Positions 32,786-43,408 of a stretch of DNA of 64,000 nt are shown here, in pieces. Every line of letters starts with the position of its first letter. Within the stretch, counting starts at the first letter, position 1. The position numbers were made by a program, and so were the translations under genes. The notes under the pieces were generated by a model. That model did no database searches, was not told the origin of the DNA, and saw nothing but the letters and a program-made list of their open reading frames with translations. The DNA is from DASYQD01 sp963837455 (GTDB lineage: Bacteria > Acidobacteriota > Thermoanaerobaculia > Multivoradales > JAIOJS01): the NCBI GenBank assembly GCA_963837455.1, contig CAWINM010000001.1:930001-994000 (forward strand). Reading direction: 5' to 3'.

Positions 32786-34279
32786 TCATCCTCTCCTCAC
32801 CCTTTTCTCCATGGGCGCTCCCCAAGCGCCCACTTTTTGGGGATCCTTTGTTTTCAAACTGTTGTCGGCCGGAGCGGGCGCCCCCCCGGGCGACGCCGCC
32901 GGATCGGGCACGGGAAGGTCGGTGATCCAGGCGGCGAAGCCGGTATCCAGGGTGGGCCAGGGGACGCCGAGGGCCGCCTGCAGCGCCTCGGGGATCGGCG
33001 GTGTCCCCGCGGCGACCGCACCGAGGAACCCCCGGAAGCGGGTGGCGAGCTCCCCGGAGAGCAGGTAGCGGACGAAGAAGCTCGCCTCCGCGTAGGCGAG
33101 GGCCGGCGGGCTCACGGCGTGGAATGCCTCCCCGTCGAGGGCGGTGAGCCGCTCCAGGGGCAGCAGGCCGCCGCCGGCGAGCCGGTGCCGCAGGGAGAGG
33201 AGCGAGGCCTGGCCGCCGTGGGTCTCGAAGAACTCACCGGCGCGCAGCGTGGTGGCACTCAGGGTGCCGGGCAGCAGCCGCCCGTCGTCCCCGACGCGCG
33301 ACTCCCCGAGGTCGTCGGCCATCCCCTCGTCGAGCCAGGGCGGCAACGCGGGGCCTATAGCGCGGCGCGCCACCAGGTGCACGATCTCGTGGACGAGGGT
33401 GCCCCGCAGATCCTCGATCAGTCGCCCCTCGCGGTAGAAGGCCACGACGCCGCGGGAGGCGTGGCCGGTGACCGCGCGTGGCCCGCCGGTGCGTTCGAGG
33501 TAGTCGGCGTAGCTCGCCCTGCTGCGAAAGAAGACCACCGTCTCGGCGGGGACTCCGACGGGCTGCAAGCCATAGCGAGCACGATAGGCGTCCTCCACCC
33601 CGCCCGCGGCGCGATCGAGGAGGAGCAGCAGAGCCGGCTCCTCGACGTCGGTGAGCAGCGGGTAGGGACCGAGGTGGCGCGGCGAGGCATCGGTCGCGGC
33701 AGGGCCGAGGACCTCCCGCGCAGCGGCGAGCAGCTCCGGATCGGCGACACGGCCGCTCTGTGGGTGCACCGGCTCGACGGCGCTACCGAGCGGCGGCGAA
33801 GTCTGCGGCCGCTCGCGTACCCACCCTTCATGCCCATGCCAGCGCACCCGCCGCCACTCCCCCCGCGCCTCGAGCACGGACACGTTGGCGATCGCCGTCG
33901 CCTCGACGACCACCGGCGCCGCCTCCGCCGGCCGTGCGCGCAGCAGGTCGCCGGGGGCGAGCCAGACCTCGGGCCAGACCCCGGCCGGCAGGTCCGGGAT
34001 TCCCTGATCCCCGCCCTCCAGCGGAGGGGCGAGTGGCCTCGCGGGGGCGGCAACCCGCGCCGGTTCGACCAGCCGCGGCCGCCGCGGCGCCGGGGGCCCG
34101 AGGTGCCGCCGTCGCACGCCGGCGACCCAATCCCCGACCACCGGCCAGCGGGAGGCGCGCGCCAGCGCCGGCGAGCGCGGGTAGAGCCCCGCCCAGGCCT
34201 CGAGCCCCAGGACGAGCGCAGCGGCGGTCAGGGCGGCGACGCCGAGCCCGGCGAGCAGCAGCGGCCAGTCGCGGCGCAT
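32786..34279 (-). CDS. membrane-anchored gluzincin peptidase (peptidase MA-like)
   Basis: A 497-residue protein with one N-terminal membrane anchor (LLLAGLGVAALTAAALVLGL, about residues 6-25). A proline/arginine-rich linker follows, then a small beta domain with an SH3-like GEWRRVRWHGHEGWVRER (about 150-167) and a C-terminal zinc-peptidase domain. The last has HEIVHLVARRAIGPALPPWL then DEGMAD, the HExxH + Glu signature of gluzincins (about residues 310-340). Probably a periplasmic protease; substrate unknown. The last 25 codons (TKDPQKVGAWGAP) lie in a noticeably AT-rich island that also contains a terminator hairpin for the opposite strand. Confidence 0.75.
   Translation of the reverse strand: MRRDWPLLLAGLGVAALTAAALVLGLEAWAGLYPRSPALARASRWPVVGDWVAGVRRRHLGPPAPRRPRLVEPARVAAPARPLAPPLEGGDQGIPDLPAGVWPEVWLAPGDLLRARPAEAAPVVVEATAIANVSVLEARGEWRRVRWHGHEGWVRERPQTSPPLGSAVEPVHPQSGRVADPELLAAAREVLGPAATDASPRHLGPYPLLTDVEEPALLLLLDRAAGGVEDAYRARYGLQPVGVPAETVVFFRSRASYADYLERTGGPRAVTGHASRGVVAFYREGRLIEDLRGTLVHEIVHLVARRAIGPALPPWLDEGMADDLGESRVGDDGRLLPGTLSATTLRAGEFFETHGGQASLLSLRHRLAGGGLLPLERLTALDGEAFHAVSPPALAYAEASFFVRYLLSGELATRFRGFLGAVAAGTPPIPEALQAALGVPWPTLDTGFAAWITDLPVPDPAASPGGAPAPADNSLKTKDPQKVGAWGAPMEKRVRRG
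32813..32837 (+). terminator. intrinsic terminator, probably of the moaD-moaE gene
   Basis: Stem GGGCGCT / AGCGCCC (7 bp, loop CCCCA) directly followed by ACTTTTT. It lies 226 bp past the fused synthase stop and inside the 3' end of the opposing peptidase gene. Confidence 0.55.
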
Positions 34280-34394
34280 CCCGCCATTCTCGCTCGCGCA
34301 GTGGCTACCGGGCCTTCCGGCGCGCACTCCGGCGGGATCTCGCGACGACCACCGGGGGCGGCGCGACGGGAGCGCCGGAGGACCGCCGTTAGGC

Positions 34395-35162
34395 TTAGCG
34401 CCGCTGCTGATCGAGCCGCTTCTCGAGATCGCGCAGTCGCTGCTCGAGCGCCTCGATCTTGCGCTGCAGCTGCTCGCGGTCCTGGACCTCGCGATCCAGT
34501 CGCTGCCGCACCTGCGGGTTGGCGAAGGCCTCTGCCACCGTGGCGCCAACCTCCTCGCCCCAGCGCCCCATGTCCTCTCCGAACGCCTCCCAATCCTTGC
34601 CGTCGGGGAGTACCAGCACCTGCGGGTCGTCGCCATCGCCGGCGGCCCGCGGCCACCCGAGCTCGAGCACGCGGCCCTGGCGCTCGACGAGCGTCGCCTG
34701 CAGCCGCTGCCGGTTGCCGTCGCGAAGGACGTCGAGGGAGACGACGTCCCCCTCCTTGTGCGGGGCAATCTGCTCGCGCATGTCCAACCAGGCCTTCACC
34801 GGCTTGCCGTCGATGGCGACGAGCACGTCGCCGACGGCGACCCCCGCCTGGGCTGCCGGGCTGTCGGGATCGACGCGAGCGATCAGCACGCCGGCGTCCT
34901 CGCCGGCACCAAAGTGACGGCGCAGGTCGCGGGTGAGCTCGAGCAGCTCGACGCCGAGGAAGCCGCGCTTGCCGTCACGGCTGATCCAGAGCTGGCGGTG
35001 GCTGCCGTCCGGGCGCAACACCCGCACCTCGCGGCGGGCGCGTCGATCGGGAGGCGGCGTCGGGCTGGGCGATGCGGCGCCGGCTGCCGCCGCCAGCGGG
35101 CCGAGCAGCAACCCGCACAGGAGGCCGAGTGTGGTGAGGGTGGAGTGGGTGCGGTCGCGCAT
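34395..35162 (-). CDS. secreted PDZ-domain protein with C-terminal coiled coil
   Basis: A 255-residue protein. Signal peptide (TLGLLCGLLLGPLAAAAG) is followed by a Pro/Arg-rich linker, one PDZ domain (about residues 68-160; GFLGVELLELT, ARVDPDSPAAQAGVAVGDVLVAIDGKPV) and a charged C-terminal helix (about 205-255) likely to form a coiled coil. There is no protease domain. It could bind C-termini of envelope proteins and report misfolding. Good GAGGAG ribosome site. Third gene after the ECF sigma factor and its presumed inhibitor, 70 bp behind the latter; probably part of the same stress circuit. Confidence 0.78.
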   Translation of the reverse strand: MRDRTHSTLTTLGLLCGLLLGPLAAAAGAASPSPTPPPDRRARREVRVLRPDGSHRQLWISRDGKRGFLGVELLELTRDLRRHFGAGEDAGVLIARVDPDSPAAQAGVAVGDVLVAIDGKPVKAWLDMREQIAPHKEGDVVSLDVLRDGNRQRLQATLVERQGRVLELGWPRAAGDGDDPQVLVLPDGKDWEAFGEDMGRWGEEVGATVAEAFANPQVRQRLDREVQDREQLQRKIEALEQRLRDLEKRLDQQRR

Positions 35163-35232
35163 GGGATCTCCTCGTCGCTGCTGCGGGTAGTTCGTCAGGG
35201 GTGGTCGTTGTCGATGGGGATGGCAGGCGGCT

Positions 35233-35682
35233 TCAGCGCGGCTGGGCATCGAGGCTGGTGGCCACGGGCGCCGCCGCGGCCATGGGCAGGGCGGAGAGGT
35301 CGAGCACGACGTCGAGCTGCTCGTTGCCGCCGAGGTAGAGCACCGGCGGCGGCTTGGTCGCTTCCTCGTGCAGCTCCGCGAGCTCGCGGGCCAGGGCTGC
35401 CGACTCCTCACGCAGCGCCGCGCGCCGCTGCTGTTGCCGCCAGGCCTGCCGCCCCACCGCCGCACCCCACAAACCGCCGAGGAGCACCGCCACGGTGGCC
35501 GCGGCGGCCACCCAGGCAGGCACCGGGCGCCGCCGCGGGCACCACCGTGGCGGCGGGTCCAGGCGGGCCAGAACGCTGGCGGTGAAGGCGGGCCCGGGCG
35601 TCGCGGCGGGCAGCTCGCGCAACGCCGCCCGCAGCGACGCGAGGTCGTCGTGCCGCTCGTCGGCGGAAGTCAGCTCATTCAT
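35233..35682 (-). CDS. putative membrane anti-sigma factor
   Basis: A 149-residue single-pass membrane protein with a short cytoplasmic N-terminus rich in charged residues (about 1-50). One helix (WVAAAATVAVLLGGLWGAAVG, about 57-77) is followed by an extracytoplasmic coiled segment (about 83-105) and an all-beta tail ending DVVLDLSALP. No zinc-binding HxxxCxxC motif. Its start overlaps the end of the ECF sigma gene by eight bases, the standard position for a cognate anti-sigma factor, which is the main reason for this call. Confidence 0.65.
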   Translation of the reverse strand: MNELTSADERHDDLASLRAALRELPAATPGPAFTASVLARLDPPPRWCPRRRPVPAWVAAAATVAVLLGGLWGAAVGRQAWRQQQRRAALREESAALARELAELHEEATKPPPVLYLGGNEQLDVVLDLSALPMAAAAPVATSLDAQPR

Positions 35683-36244
35683 CCGGTGCTCCTTGTCGCC
35701 AGTAGGACACGAGGGCCTGGCGTAGCCGCTCGCGTCCGCGATGGATGCGGGACTTGACGGTCCCCGGGCGGCAGCCGAGCAGCGCCGCGATGTCGGCGTG
35801 GCTCCACTCCTCGATCTCGAACAGCACCAGCGGCACGCGGTAGCGCAGCGGCAAGCGCATCAGCTCCCGCCGCACCCGCTGCTGCAGCTCGCCGAGCAGC
35901 AGGGCGCTCTCGCCGGCAGGCGCGGCATGGTGGCCGTTGCCGTTGGCCACCATCGGCAGCAGCAGTCGCCAGCGGCGCCGTCGCCGCTCCTCACTGCGCA
36001 GCAGGTTGGTGCCGATGCGGAAGAGGTAGGGTAGCAACCTGCCGTTCTCGCGGTAGCCGCCCGCCGCCTGGAACAGCCGCACGAACGACTCCTGCGCCAG
36101 CTCCTCGGCACGGTCGCCGCTGCCGCAGAGCCGGCCGAGGTAGGCGGTCAGCGATCGCTGGTGGCGCTCGACGATGGTGGCGAATGCCTGCCGGTCCCCG
36201 CCAGCCACCCGGCCCATCAGCTCGCCGTCGCTCGACTCGATCAT
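35675..36244 (-). CDS. ECF (RpoE-like) sigma factor
   Basis: A 189-residue sigma factor. Region 2 (AFATIVERHQRSLTAYLGRL, AEELAQESFVRLF, LPYLFRIGTNLLRSE, about residues 18-85) and region 4 (LMRLPLRYRVPLVLFEIEEW, HADIAALLGCRPGTVKSRIHRG, about 125-175) are complete. Start MIESSDGELMGRV at 36244 is chosen over an upstream in-frame codon because it gives the family length. The linker between regions carries a His/Asn/Gly-rich patch (NGNGHHAAP). It likely controls an envelope response with the two genes that follow. Confidence 0.88.
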   Translation of the reverse strand: MIESSDGELMGRVAGGDRQAFATIVERHQRSLTAYLGRLCGSGDRAEELAQESFVRLFQAAGGYRENGRLLPYLFRIGTNLLRSEERRRRRWRLLLPMVANGNGHHAAPAGESALLLGELQQRVRRELMRLPLRYRVPLVLFEIEEWSHADIAALLGCRPGTVKSRIHRGRERLRQALVSYWRQGAPDE

Positions 36245-36315
36245 GGTGGAGGGTGGAGGCGCCGCAGCCGGCCTCCACACCCCAACTAACGGCCGAGGCG
36301 GGGAAAGGTTCCCCG

Positions 36316-36648
36316 TCAGCCGAGCAGGGCGAAAGTGACGGTGGCCTTGGCCACCAGACGCTCGTCCTGGAGGACCTCGCCCTCCGCCACCGCCAGGGTG
36401 CGGCCACGGCGGAGCAGGCGACCGCGACCCACCAACCTGCCCGGCTGCGCGCGCGTGAGCAGTGCCAGGGACACGGCCGCCGGCACTACAGGCGCAGCCA
36501 CCGCCTGCGCCGCTGCCACCTCGGCGAGGGTCGCGAGCACGGCGAAGTGGATCGTCCCTGGCGCCACCTGGTGCTCGGGGCGAGTCTCGAGGACGACCTC
36601 TCCCGCCGCCCCGGCGACGAGCCCGAGCTCGTCATTGAACGAGGCCAC
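36316..36648 (-). CDS. PaaI-type hotdog thioesterase, small
   Basis: A 110-residue single-domain hotdog protein. The stretch HQVAPGTIHFAVLATLAEVAAAQAV (about residues 28-52) occupies the central helix position where PaaI relatives have an HG...G..A..AE-type motif. RGRLLRRGRTLAVAEGEV and VAKATVTFALLG form the final strands. It lacks the usual N-terminal extension, and the motif is degenerate (TIHFA for the common HGG). Start is a GTG at 36648. The GTG and the acyl-CoA dehydrogenase ATG at 36739 are divergent, so the 90-bp gap may hold shared promoters. Confidence 0.68.
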   Translation of the reverse strand: MASFNDELGLVAGAAGEVVLETRPEHQVAPGTIHFAVLATLAEVAAAQAVAAPVVPAAVSLALLTRAQPGRLVGRGRLLRRGRTLAVAEGEVLQDERLVAKATVTFALLG

Positions 36649-36738
36649 GGCGGCAGTATAGCGTCGCCCCCGGCGCACCTACCTGGTCGCGGCGACCGCT
36701 CCGCGGGCCCACGACGCATCGACCGGCGGAGGCGAACC

Positions 36739-38461
<1,723 letters not shown>

Positions 38462-38695
38462 CCGCGGCCCGCGCCGGGACCCTCCCGCTGGGCGCCGGGG
38501 GCGGCCGGAAGAGCGCTCCCGCGGTCACCGGTGTCACCCATCCCCATGGCGGCACGGGCGGGATTCCTCCGGCGCAGCCCGCCGCGAGCACCGCCATCGC
38601 GGAGCCGGCGGTCGCGCTCTCTGGCCAGGCCTGGCGCCCGCGGGAGGCCTCCAACGGCCCCGAAGCGAAGGCGGCCGCGTGACAGACTAGCCGCG

Positions 38696-40489
38696 ATGCG
38701 CCTGCCGTTGCAGCGAGCTCTGTGGCTGCTCGCGCTCTACGTGCTCGCCGTGGCGCTGCTCGCCTGGTGGGCCGACGCGGCGCTCGACGACGCCGCAGCC
38801 ACCATCATGGACGAGAGCGCCCACCTGGTGGCTTCCGAGGTGGCGTCCGCCCTCGACGACCAGATGATCGACGAGCTCCTGGCTCCGGCATCGGTCACCA
38901 ACCGCATCGACCTGCTCAACCAGATCCTCGACATCACCAAGCACTCTGCCACCGTTCGTTTCCTCGAGGTGGTCGACGGGCGAGGGCTGGTCTTCGCCAG
39001 CAGCGACTTCGTGGCGGTGGGCCGGCAGACGGCGAGCCCAGGCGAGCTCTTCGGCACCCACCCGACGCCGCGGCTCCTCGCCGAGGGCGGGCTGGCGCGC
39101 GGCGCCCGCCGCTACGTGCTGGCGGTGCCGCTGCGCCGCGATGGCAAGCTGGTCGGCTACCTGCGGCTCGGGCTCGATTCGTCACGGCTGGCCCGCCTCT
39201 ACCCCTCCTTGCGCCACCGTCTCTTCCTCGGTGCGCTCGGCGGTCTGGTGTTGGTGGGCGCGATCTCCTATGGGCTCCACCTGCAGCTGCGGCACCGCAA
39301 CGCCCAGCTGGTGGCCGCCCTCGAACGCGCGGCGGGTGGTGGCGAGCCCAGCACGGCGCCGCGCGAGCTCGCTCCCGTGCTGGCAGTCGCCGGCCGACTC
39401 GGAAGGGAGCTGCACCAGGAGCGCCGCCGCAGCATCGAGGCCGACCGCCGCCTGCAGCGTCTGGCCGAGATGGTGGATGTCGGCACCGCCGTGCTCTCGG
39501 CCGACCTCGAGGTGGAGTTCTCGAGCGAACGCGCTCGCACCCTGCTGGGCCTGCCACCCGAGCCGACCGCCGCTGCCTGGCGGCAGGCGCTCGCGCCGCT
39601 GGAAGGGATCTTGCAAAACGACGTCGCGGACCGGGCGACCGGGCTGCCGACAGAGATCGAGGTCAGCAGGTGGGGCAAGACCCACCGCGTGCGTTGCCAA
39701 GTCTATCCACTCGACGACGAAAGGACCGCCGGATATCTGGTGCACCTGCGCGACCGCGAGCTGCTGCAGGCGATCGAGACCGACCTGCGGATGGCGGCCC
39801 AGCTGCGCGCCTTGACCCGTGTCTACCGCGGCGTCGCTCACGACCTTCGCGCTCCACTCAACGCCATGGTGCTCAACCTCGAGCTGCTCCGTCGCTCCCT
39901 CGATTCCATGGCCATGCCCGGCCAGGACGTCGCTGCCAAGCAACAGCGCTGGGTGGCGGTCATCGAGCAGGAGCTCCAGCGGCTGCGCCGCGCGCTCGAC
40001 GTGCTGCTGGCGCAGACAGCGCCGCCTTCGGAGACGGCCGAGCCGTTCGACCTCCGGAACGTCATCGAGGAGATCGAGGCGCTGCTCTACCCGCAGGCGC
40101 GGCAACAGCAGGTGACGCTCGACGTGCTTGCGCCCGATGACGTGGTCACCGTGGTCGCTCATCGCGACCAGATCAAGCAGTCCGTGCTCAACATCGCCAT
40201 CAACGCCCTCGAGGCCATGCCCGCAGGCGGCACCCTGTCGATGAGCCTGGAGCGCGAAGAGGCAAGCGCTCGGGTGCGGGTTTCCGACACCGGACCGGGA
40301 ATACCGGCCGAGCTGCGCGACCGCATCTTCGACATGCACTTCACCACCAAGGAAAGCGGCACCGGTATCGGCCTTTACGTGGCGCGCTCGATGTTCGAGG
40401 CGCAGGGGGGCACCGTGCGAGCGGCGAGCAGCGGTCCGGAGGGAACGACCTTCGAGCTGCTGCTGCCGCTCCCGGGGCCGGGGAGCTGA
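38696..40489 (+). CDS. membrane sensor histidine kinase
   Basis: A 597-residue kinase. First helix about residues 7-25, periplasmic sensor about 26-175, second helix about 180-202, then a coiled linker without a clear HAMP motif and a PAS-like domain (about 255-345). The HisKA domain follows, with phospho-His at residue 382 in VAHDLRAPLNA. The HATPase has N box NIAINALEA, G1 DTGPGIP, F box FTTKESGTGIG and G2 GIGLYVARS. It phosphorylates the regulator encoded four bases downstream. The signal is unknown. Confidence 0.92.
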   Translation: MRLPLQRALWLLALYVLAVALLAWWADAALDDAAATIMDESAHLVASEVASALDDQMIDELLAPASVTNRIDLLNQILDITKHSATVRFLEVVDGRGLVFASSDFVAVGRQTASPGELFGTHPTPRLLAEGGLARGARRYVLAVPLRRDGKLVGYLRLGLDSSRLARLYPSLRHRLFLGALGGLVLVGAISYGLHLQLRHRNAQLVAALERAAGGGEPSTAPRELAPVLAVAGRLGRELHQERRRSIEADRRLQRLAEMVDVGTAVLSADLEVEFSSERARTLLGLPPEPTAAAWRQALAPLEGILQNDVADRATGLPTEIEVSRWGKTHRVRCQVYPLDDERTAGYLVHLRDRELLQAIETDLRMAAQLRALTRVYRGVAHDLRAPLNAMVLNLELLRRSLDSMAMPGQDVAAKQQRWVAVIEQELQRLRRALDVLLAQTAPPSETAEPFDLRNVIEEIEALLYPQARQQQVTLDVLAPDDVVTVVAHRDQIKQSVLNIAINALEAMPAGGTLSMSLEREEASARVRVSDTGPGIPAELRDRIFDMHFTTKESGTGIGLYVARSMFEAQGGTVRAASSGPEGTTFELLLPLPGPGS

Positions 40490-40493
40490 CCGG

Positions 40494-41834
40494 ATGCTGC
40501 ACGCCCTGGTTGTCGACGACGACGTTCATTCGCTGGCGGCGCTCGCCGAGCTGGTCGAGGCCGAAGGTTTCGATACCGCCACCGCTGACAGCCTGGCGCA
40601 GGCGCGCCAGAGGCTGGAGCAGCAGGTGCCCGACGTCGTGCTTTCGGACCTCATGCTGCCCGACGGCCGCGGCACCGTGCTGCTCGAGGAGCTGCTCGGG
40701 GAGCCCACCGTCGAGGTGATCCTCATCACCGGCAAGGCGACCGTGGAGACCGCCGTGGAGGCGCTGCGGCTGGGCGCCTTCGATTACCTCACCAAGCCCA
40801 TAGACCTCGGCCGCCTCAAGACCCTGCTCGCCCGCGTCAAGGACACACGCGAGCTCAAACAGGAGGTCTCGTCGCTGCGCGCCGAGCTGCGCGACCTCGG
40901 TCGCTTCGGACCCATGGTGGGAACCGCGCCGACGATGCAGCGCGTCTACGACCTCATCGACAAGGTGGCGCCCACCGAGGCGACGGCCTTCCTGGTCGGG
41001 GAAAGCGGCACCGGCAAGGAGCTCGCCGCGGAGACCATCCATCGTCTCTCCAAGCGCCGCAAGGGCCCCTACCTGCCCCTCAACTGCGGCGCCATCTCCC
41101 CGACCCTGATCGAGAGCGAGCTGTTCGGCCACGAGAAGGGGAGCTTCACGGGCGCCCAGCGACAGCACCGCGGCTACTTCGAACGCGCCTCGGGAGGCAC
41201 CCTCTTCCTCGACGAGATCACCGAGATGCCGATCGAGCTGCAGGTGAAGCTGCTGCGCGTCCTCGAGACCGGCCGCATCATGCGCGTCGGCGGCGATCGC
41301 GAGGTCGAGGTCGACGTGCGCGTCATCGCCGCCACCAATCGGGCGCCGGAGGAAGCGGTCAAGGACGGCAAGCTGCGCGAAGACCTGTTCTACCGGCTCA
41401 AGGTCTTCCCCATTCCCCTGCCACCGCTGCGCGAGCGCGAGGGGGACATCGAGACCCTCGCCCAGTTCTTCCTGCACAACCTCAACAAGCGTGAGGGGAG
41501 CAACAAGCGCTTCGACGTCGCCACCATGGAGCGGCTACGCAGCCACCACTGGCCGGGCAACGTGCGCGAGCTGCAGAACGTCGTGCAGCGGGCGTTCATC
41601 CTCGGCGATCAGGAGATCGCCCCCGACTGCCTCCCCGCCGAGCTCGGCGGCGAGGCGCCGCTCTCCGGTCCCCACCTCCACCTCAAGGTCGGCACCTCGC
41701 TCGAGGACGCCGAGCGCCGGCTGATCCTCGCCACCCTCGACCAAAACGAGGGGGACAAGAAGGTGACCGCGGAGGTGCTCGGCATCAGCCTCAAGACGCT
41801 CTACAACCGCCTCAACCAGTACGCCCAGGTCTGA
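40494..41834 (+). CDS. NtrC-family sigma-54 response regulator
   Basis: A 446-residue activator. Receiver domain 1-118 has phospho-acceptor Asp52 (VVLSDLMLP) and Lys at about 102 (YLTKPI). The AAA+ domain covers about 138-370: Walker A GESGTGKE, GAFTGA loop as GSFTGAQ, Walker B GGTLFLDEI, arginine finger region REDLFYRL. The C-terminal Fis-type helix-turn-helix is KVTAEVLGISLKTLYNRLNQY. The GSFTGA variant is common and active. It activates promoters read by RpoN when phosphorylated by the kinase upstream. Target genes are not evident in this window. Confidence 0.94.
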   Translation: MLHALVVDDDVHSLAALAELVEAEGFDTATADSLAQARQRLEQQVPDVVLSDLMLPDGRGTVLLEELLGEPTVEVILITGKATVETAVEALRLGAFDYLTKPIDLGRLKTLLARVKDTRELKQEVSSLRAELRDLGRFGPMVGTAPTMQRVYDLIDKVAPTEATAFLVGESGTGKELAAETIHRLSKRRKGPYLPLNCGAISPTLIESELFGHEKGSFTGAQRQHRGYFERASGGTLFLDEITEMPIELQVKLLRVLETGRIMRVGGDREVEVDVRVIAATNRAPEEAVKDGKLREDLFYRLKVFPIPLPPLREREGDIETLAQFFLHNLNKREGSNKRFDVATMERLRSHHWPGNVRELQNVVQRAFILGDQEIAPDCLPAELGGEAPLSGPHLHLKVGTSLEDAERRLILATLDQNEGDKKVTAEVLGISLKTLYNRLNQYAQV

Positions 41835-41996
41835 GGCCCGGCCCGACCAGCGGCCACCGGCCTGCCGGTGCTGCCGGCGACAGAGACGATTCTACAAACG
41901 GCGACGGAAGGGTAGAGCGACGCCGGCCCCCAGCGTCCGCGCGGGGTCTGTCTCGCGTGACACCCGGCATGGCACGACGCCGCCATCAAGACCAAG

Positions 41997-42416
41997 GTGG
42001 TCGCCAAGCTCGCCACCAACGGCATCACCAACCCCTTCCGCCTCGACGTGCAGGTCAACGGGGGGGTCGTTCACCTCGCCGGCACGGTCGACAACGAGGA
42101 GGGGCGCCGGGTCGCCGAGCGGGAGGCGCGCAGCGTCGAAGGCGTACGACGGGTGATCGACGACATCCGCATCGGCGACGAATCCGCCGGCCAGATGGTC
42201 GACGACGCCACCATCACTGCCAAGGTCAAGGCGAAGCTCGCCGCCAATGCCGAGATCAACCCCTTCGACGTCGACGTCGCCACCGCCCAGGGGGTGGTGA
42301 GCCTGGTGGGGCGGGTGAAGACGGAACGGCAGAAGGAGGAGGCGGGTCGCATCGCGAGGGAGACCGCCGGGGTCAAGGGGGTCCGCAACCTGCTCGAGGT
42401 CGGCGACCTCACCTGA
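41997..42416 (+). CDS. double BON-domain protein, N-terminus missing or eroded
   Basis: A 139-residue product from the GTG at 41997 with two BON repeats (about residues 5-65 and 70-135; VQVNGGVVHLAGTVDNEEGRR and ATAQGVVSLVGRVKTERQ). BON domains bind envelope phospholipid and occur in OsmY-like periplasmic proteins. The homologous frame clearly extends upstream (HDAAIKTKVVAK), yet is closed by a stop at 41958 with no start codon between, and no signal peptide is found. The 5' end has probably been lost or shifted by an indel. Confidence 0.72.
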   Translation: MVAKLATNGITNPFRLDVQVNGGVVHLAGTVDNEEGRRVAEREARSVEGVRRVIDDIRIGDESAGQMVDDATITAKVKAKLAANAEINPFDVDVATAQGVVSLVGRVKTERQKEEAGRIARETAGVKGVRNLLEVGDLT

Positions 42417-42478
42417 AGCTCACCCGGGGCCACCGCCCGAGCCCCGGGAGGAGGGGCAGCAGGGGTACGCTCGCCACC

Positions 42479-43375
42479 TTGAGCGCCGCGCCCCCGCTCC
42501 CCGCCTGGCTCACCGACCTGCTGCCGTTCGCCCGCCACGGCGTCGACGTCGGGGGCGTCCGGATGCACGTGATGAGCGCCGGCGACGGCCCCGCGGTGTT
42601 GCTGCTACACGGCAACCCGACGTGGGGCTTCCTCTGGCGACGGGTGGTCGCGGCGCTCGCCGGCCATCGCCTGCGGCTGGTGCTCCCCGACCTCATCGGC
42701 CTCGGGCTCTCCGACAAGCCGCGCGACCTCCGGCTGCACACGCTCGAGCGCCACTCCGGGTGGCTGCAGCGCCTCGTCGAAGCCGAGCGGCTCGATCGCT
42801 TCGTCTTCGTCGGGCACGACTGGGGCGGGCCGATCGGCCTGCACATGCTCGCCAACCACCCCCGGCGGGCCCTGGGACTGGTGCTCACCAACACCGTGGT
42901 AGGGCCGCCGCGCCCGGGCTCGCGCCCCACCCCCTTCCACCGCCTCGCCAACGTGCCGTTGCTGTCGACGGTGATCTTCCGGCTCCTCGGCTTCCCTCAG
43001 CGCACCCTGCGCTGGGTGCAGGGCGATCCGGCGAGCATCCGCGGCGTGGTGGCTCGCGCCTACCGTTGGCCGCTGCGCGGGCTGGCGCGCAACGCCGCCC
43101 CTCTGGCTCTCGCGCGCATGGTGCCGACCTCACCCACGCACCCTTCGCTCGAGCCGATGCGGCGAGCCCAGTCCTTCGTCGAGGGTTTCCACGGCCCGGC
43201 GGCGATCGTCTGGGGTGACCGCGACCCGGTCCTCGCCCGCGCCTTCGGTCGCGTGTCGCGTCTGCTCCCCACCGCGACCGTCACCCGTACCGCCGGTGGC
43301 CACTTCCTGCAGGAGGAGGTGCCGGAGGCGATCGCCGCCGCGGTGCTCGACGTTGCGCGCCGCGCATTTGCCTGA
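42479..43375 (+). CDS. haloalkane-dehalogenase-like alpha/beta hydrolase (possibly OleB-like)
   Basis: A 298-residue hydrolase with an Asp nucleophile. HGNPTWGFLWRRVV (about residues 41-54) gives the halide/oxyanion loop with its Trp. GHDWGGPIG (about 105-113) carries the nucleophile Asp and second Trp. GDRDP supplies the acid and GGHFLQEE the His. This triad and the two Trp fit haloalkane dehalogenases and their relative OleB, which decarboxylates beta-lactones. No ole genes are nearby. Start is probably the TTG at 42479 (LSAAPPLPAWL). It ends before a strong terminator. Confidence 0.78.
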   Translation: MSAAPPLPAWLTDLLPFARHGVDVGGVRMHVMSAGDGPAVLLLHGNPTWGFLWRRVVAALAGHRLRLVLPDLIGLGLSDKPRDLRLHTLERHSGWLQRLVEAERLDRFVFVGHDWGGPIGLHMLANHPRRALGLVLTNTVVGPPRPGSRPTPFHRLANVPLLSTVIFRLLGFPQRTLRWVQGDPASIRGVVARAYRWPLRGLARNAAPLALARMVPTSPTHPSLEPMRRAQSFVEGFHGPAAIVWGDRDPVLARAFGRVSRLLPTATVTRTAGGHFLQEEVPEAIAAAVLDVARRAFA

Positions 43376-43408
43376 AGCGAGGTCGACCCGGGAACCGCCA
43401 ACACGCAG

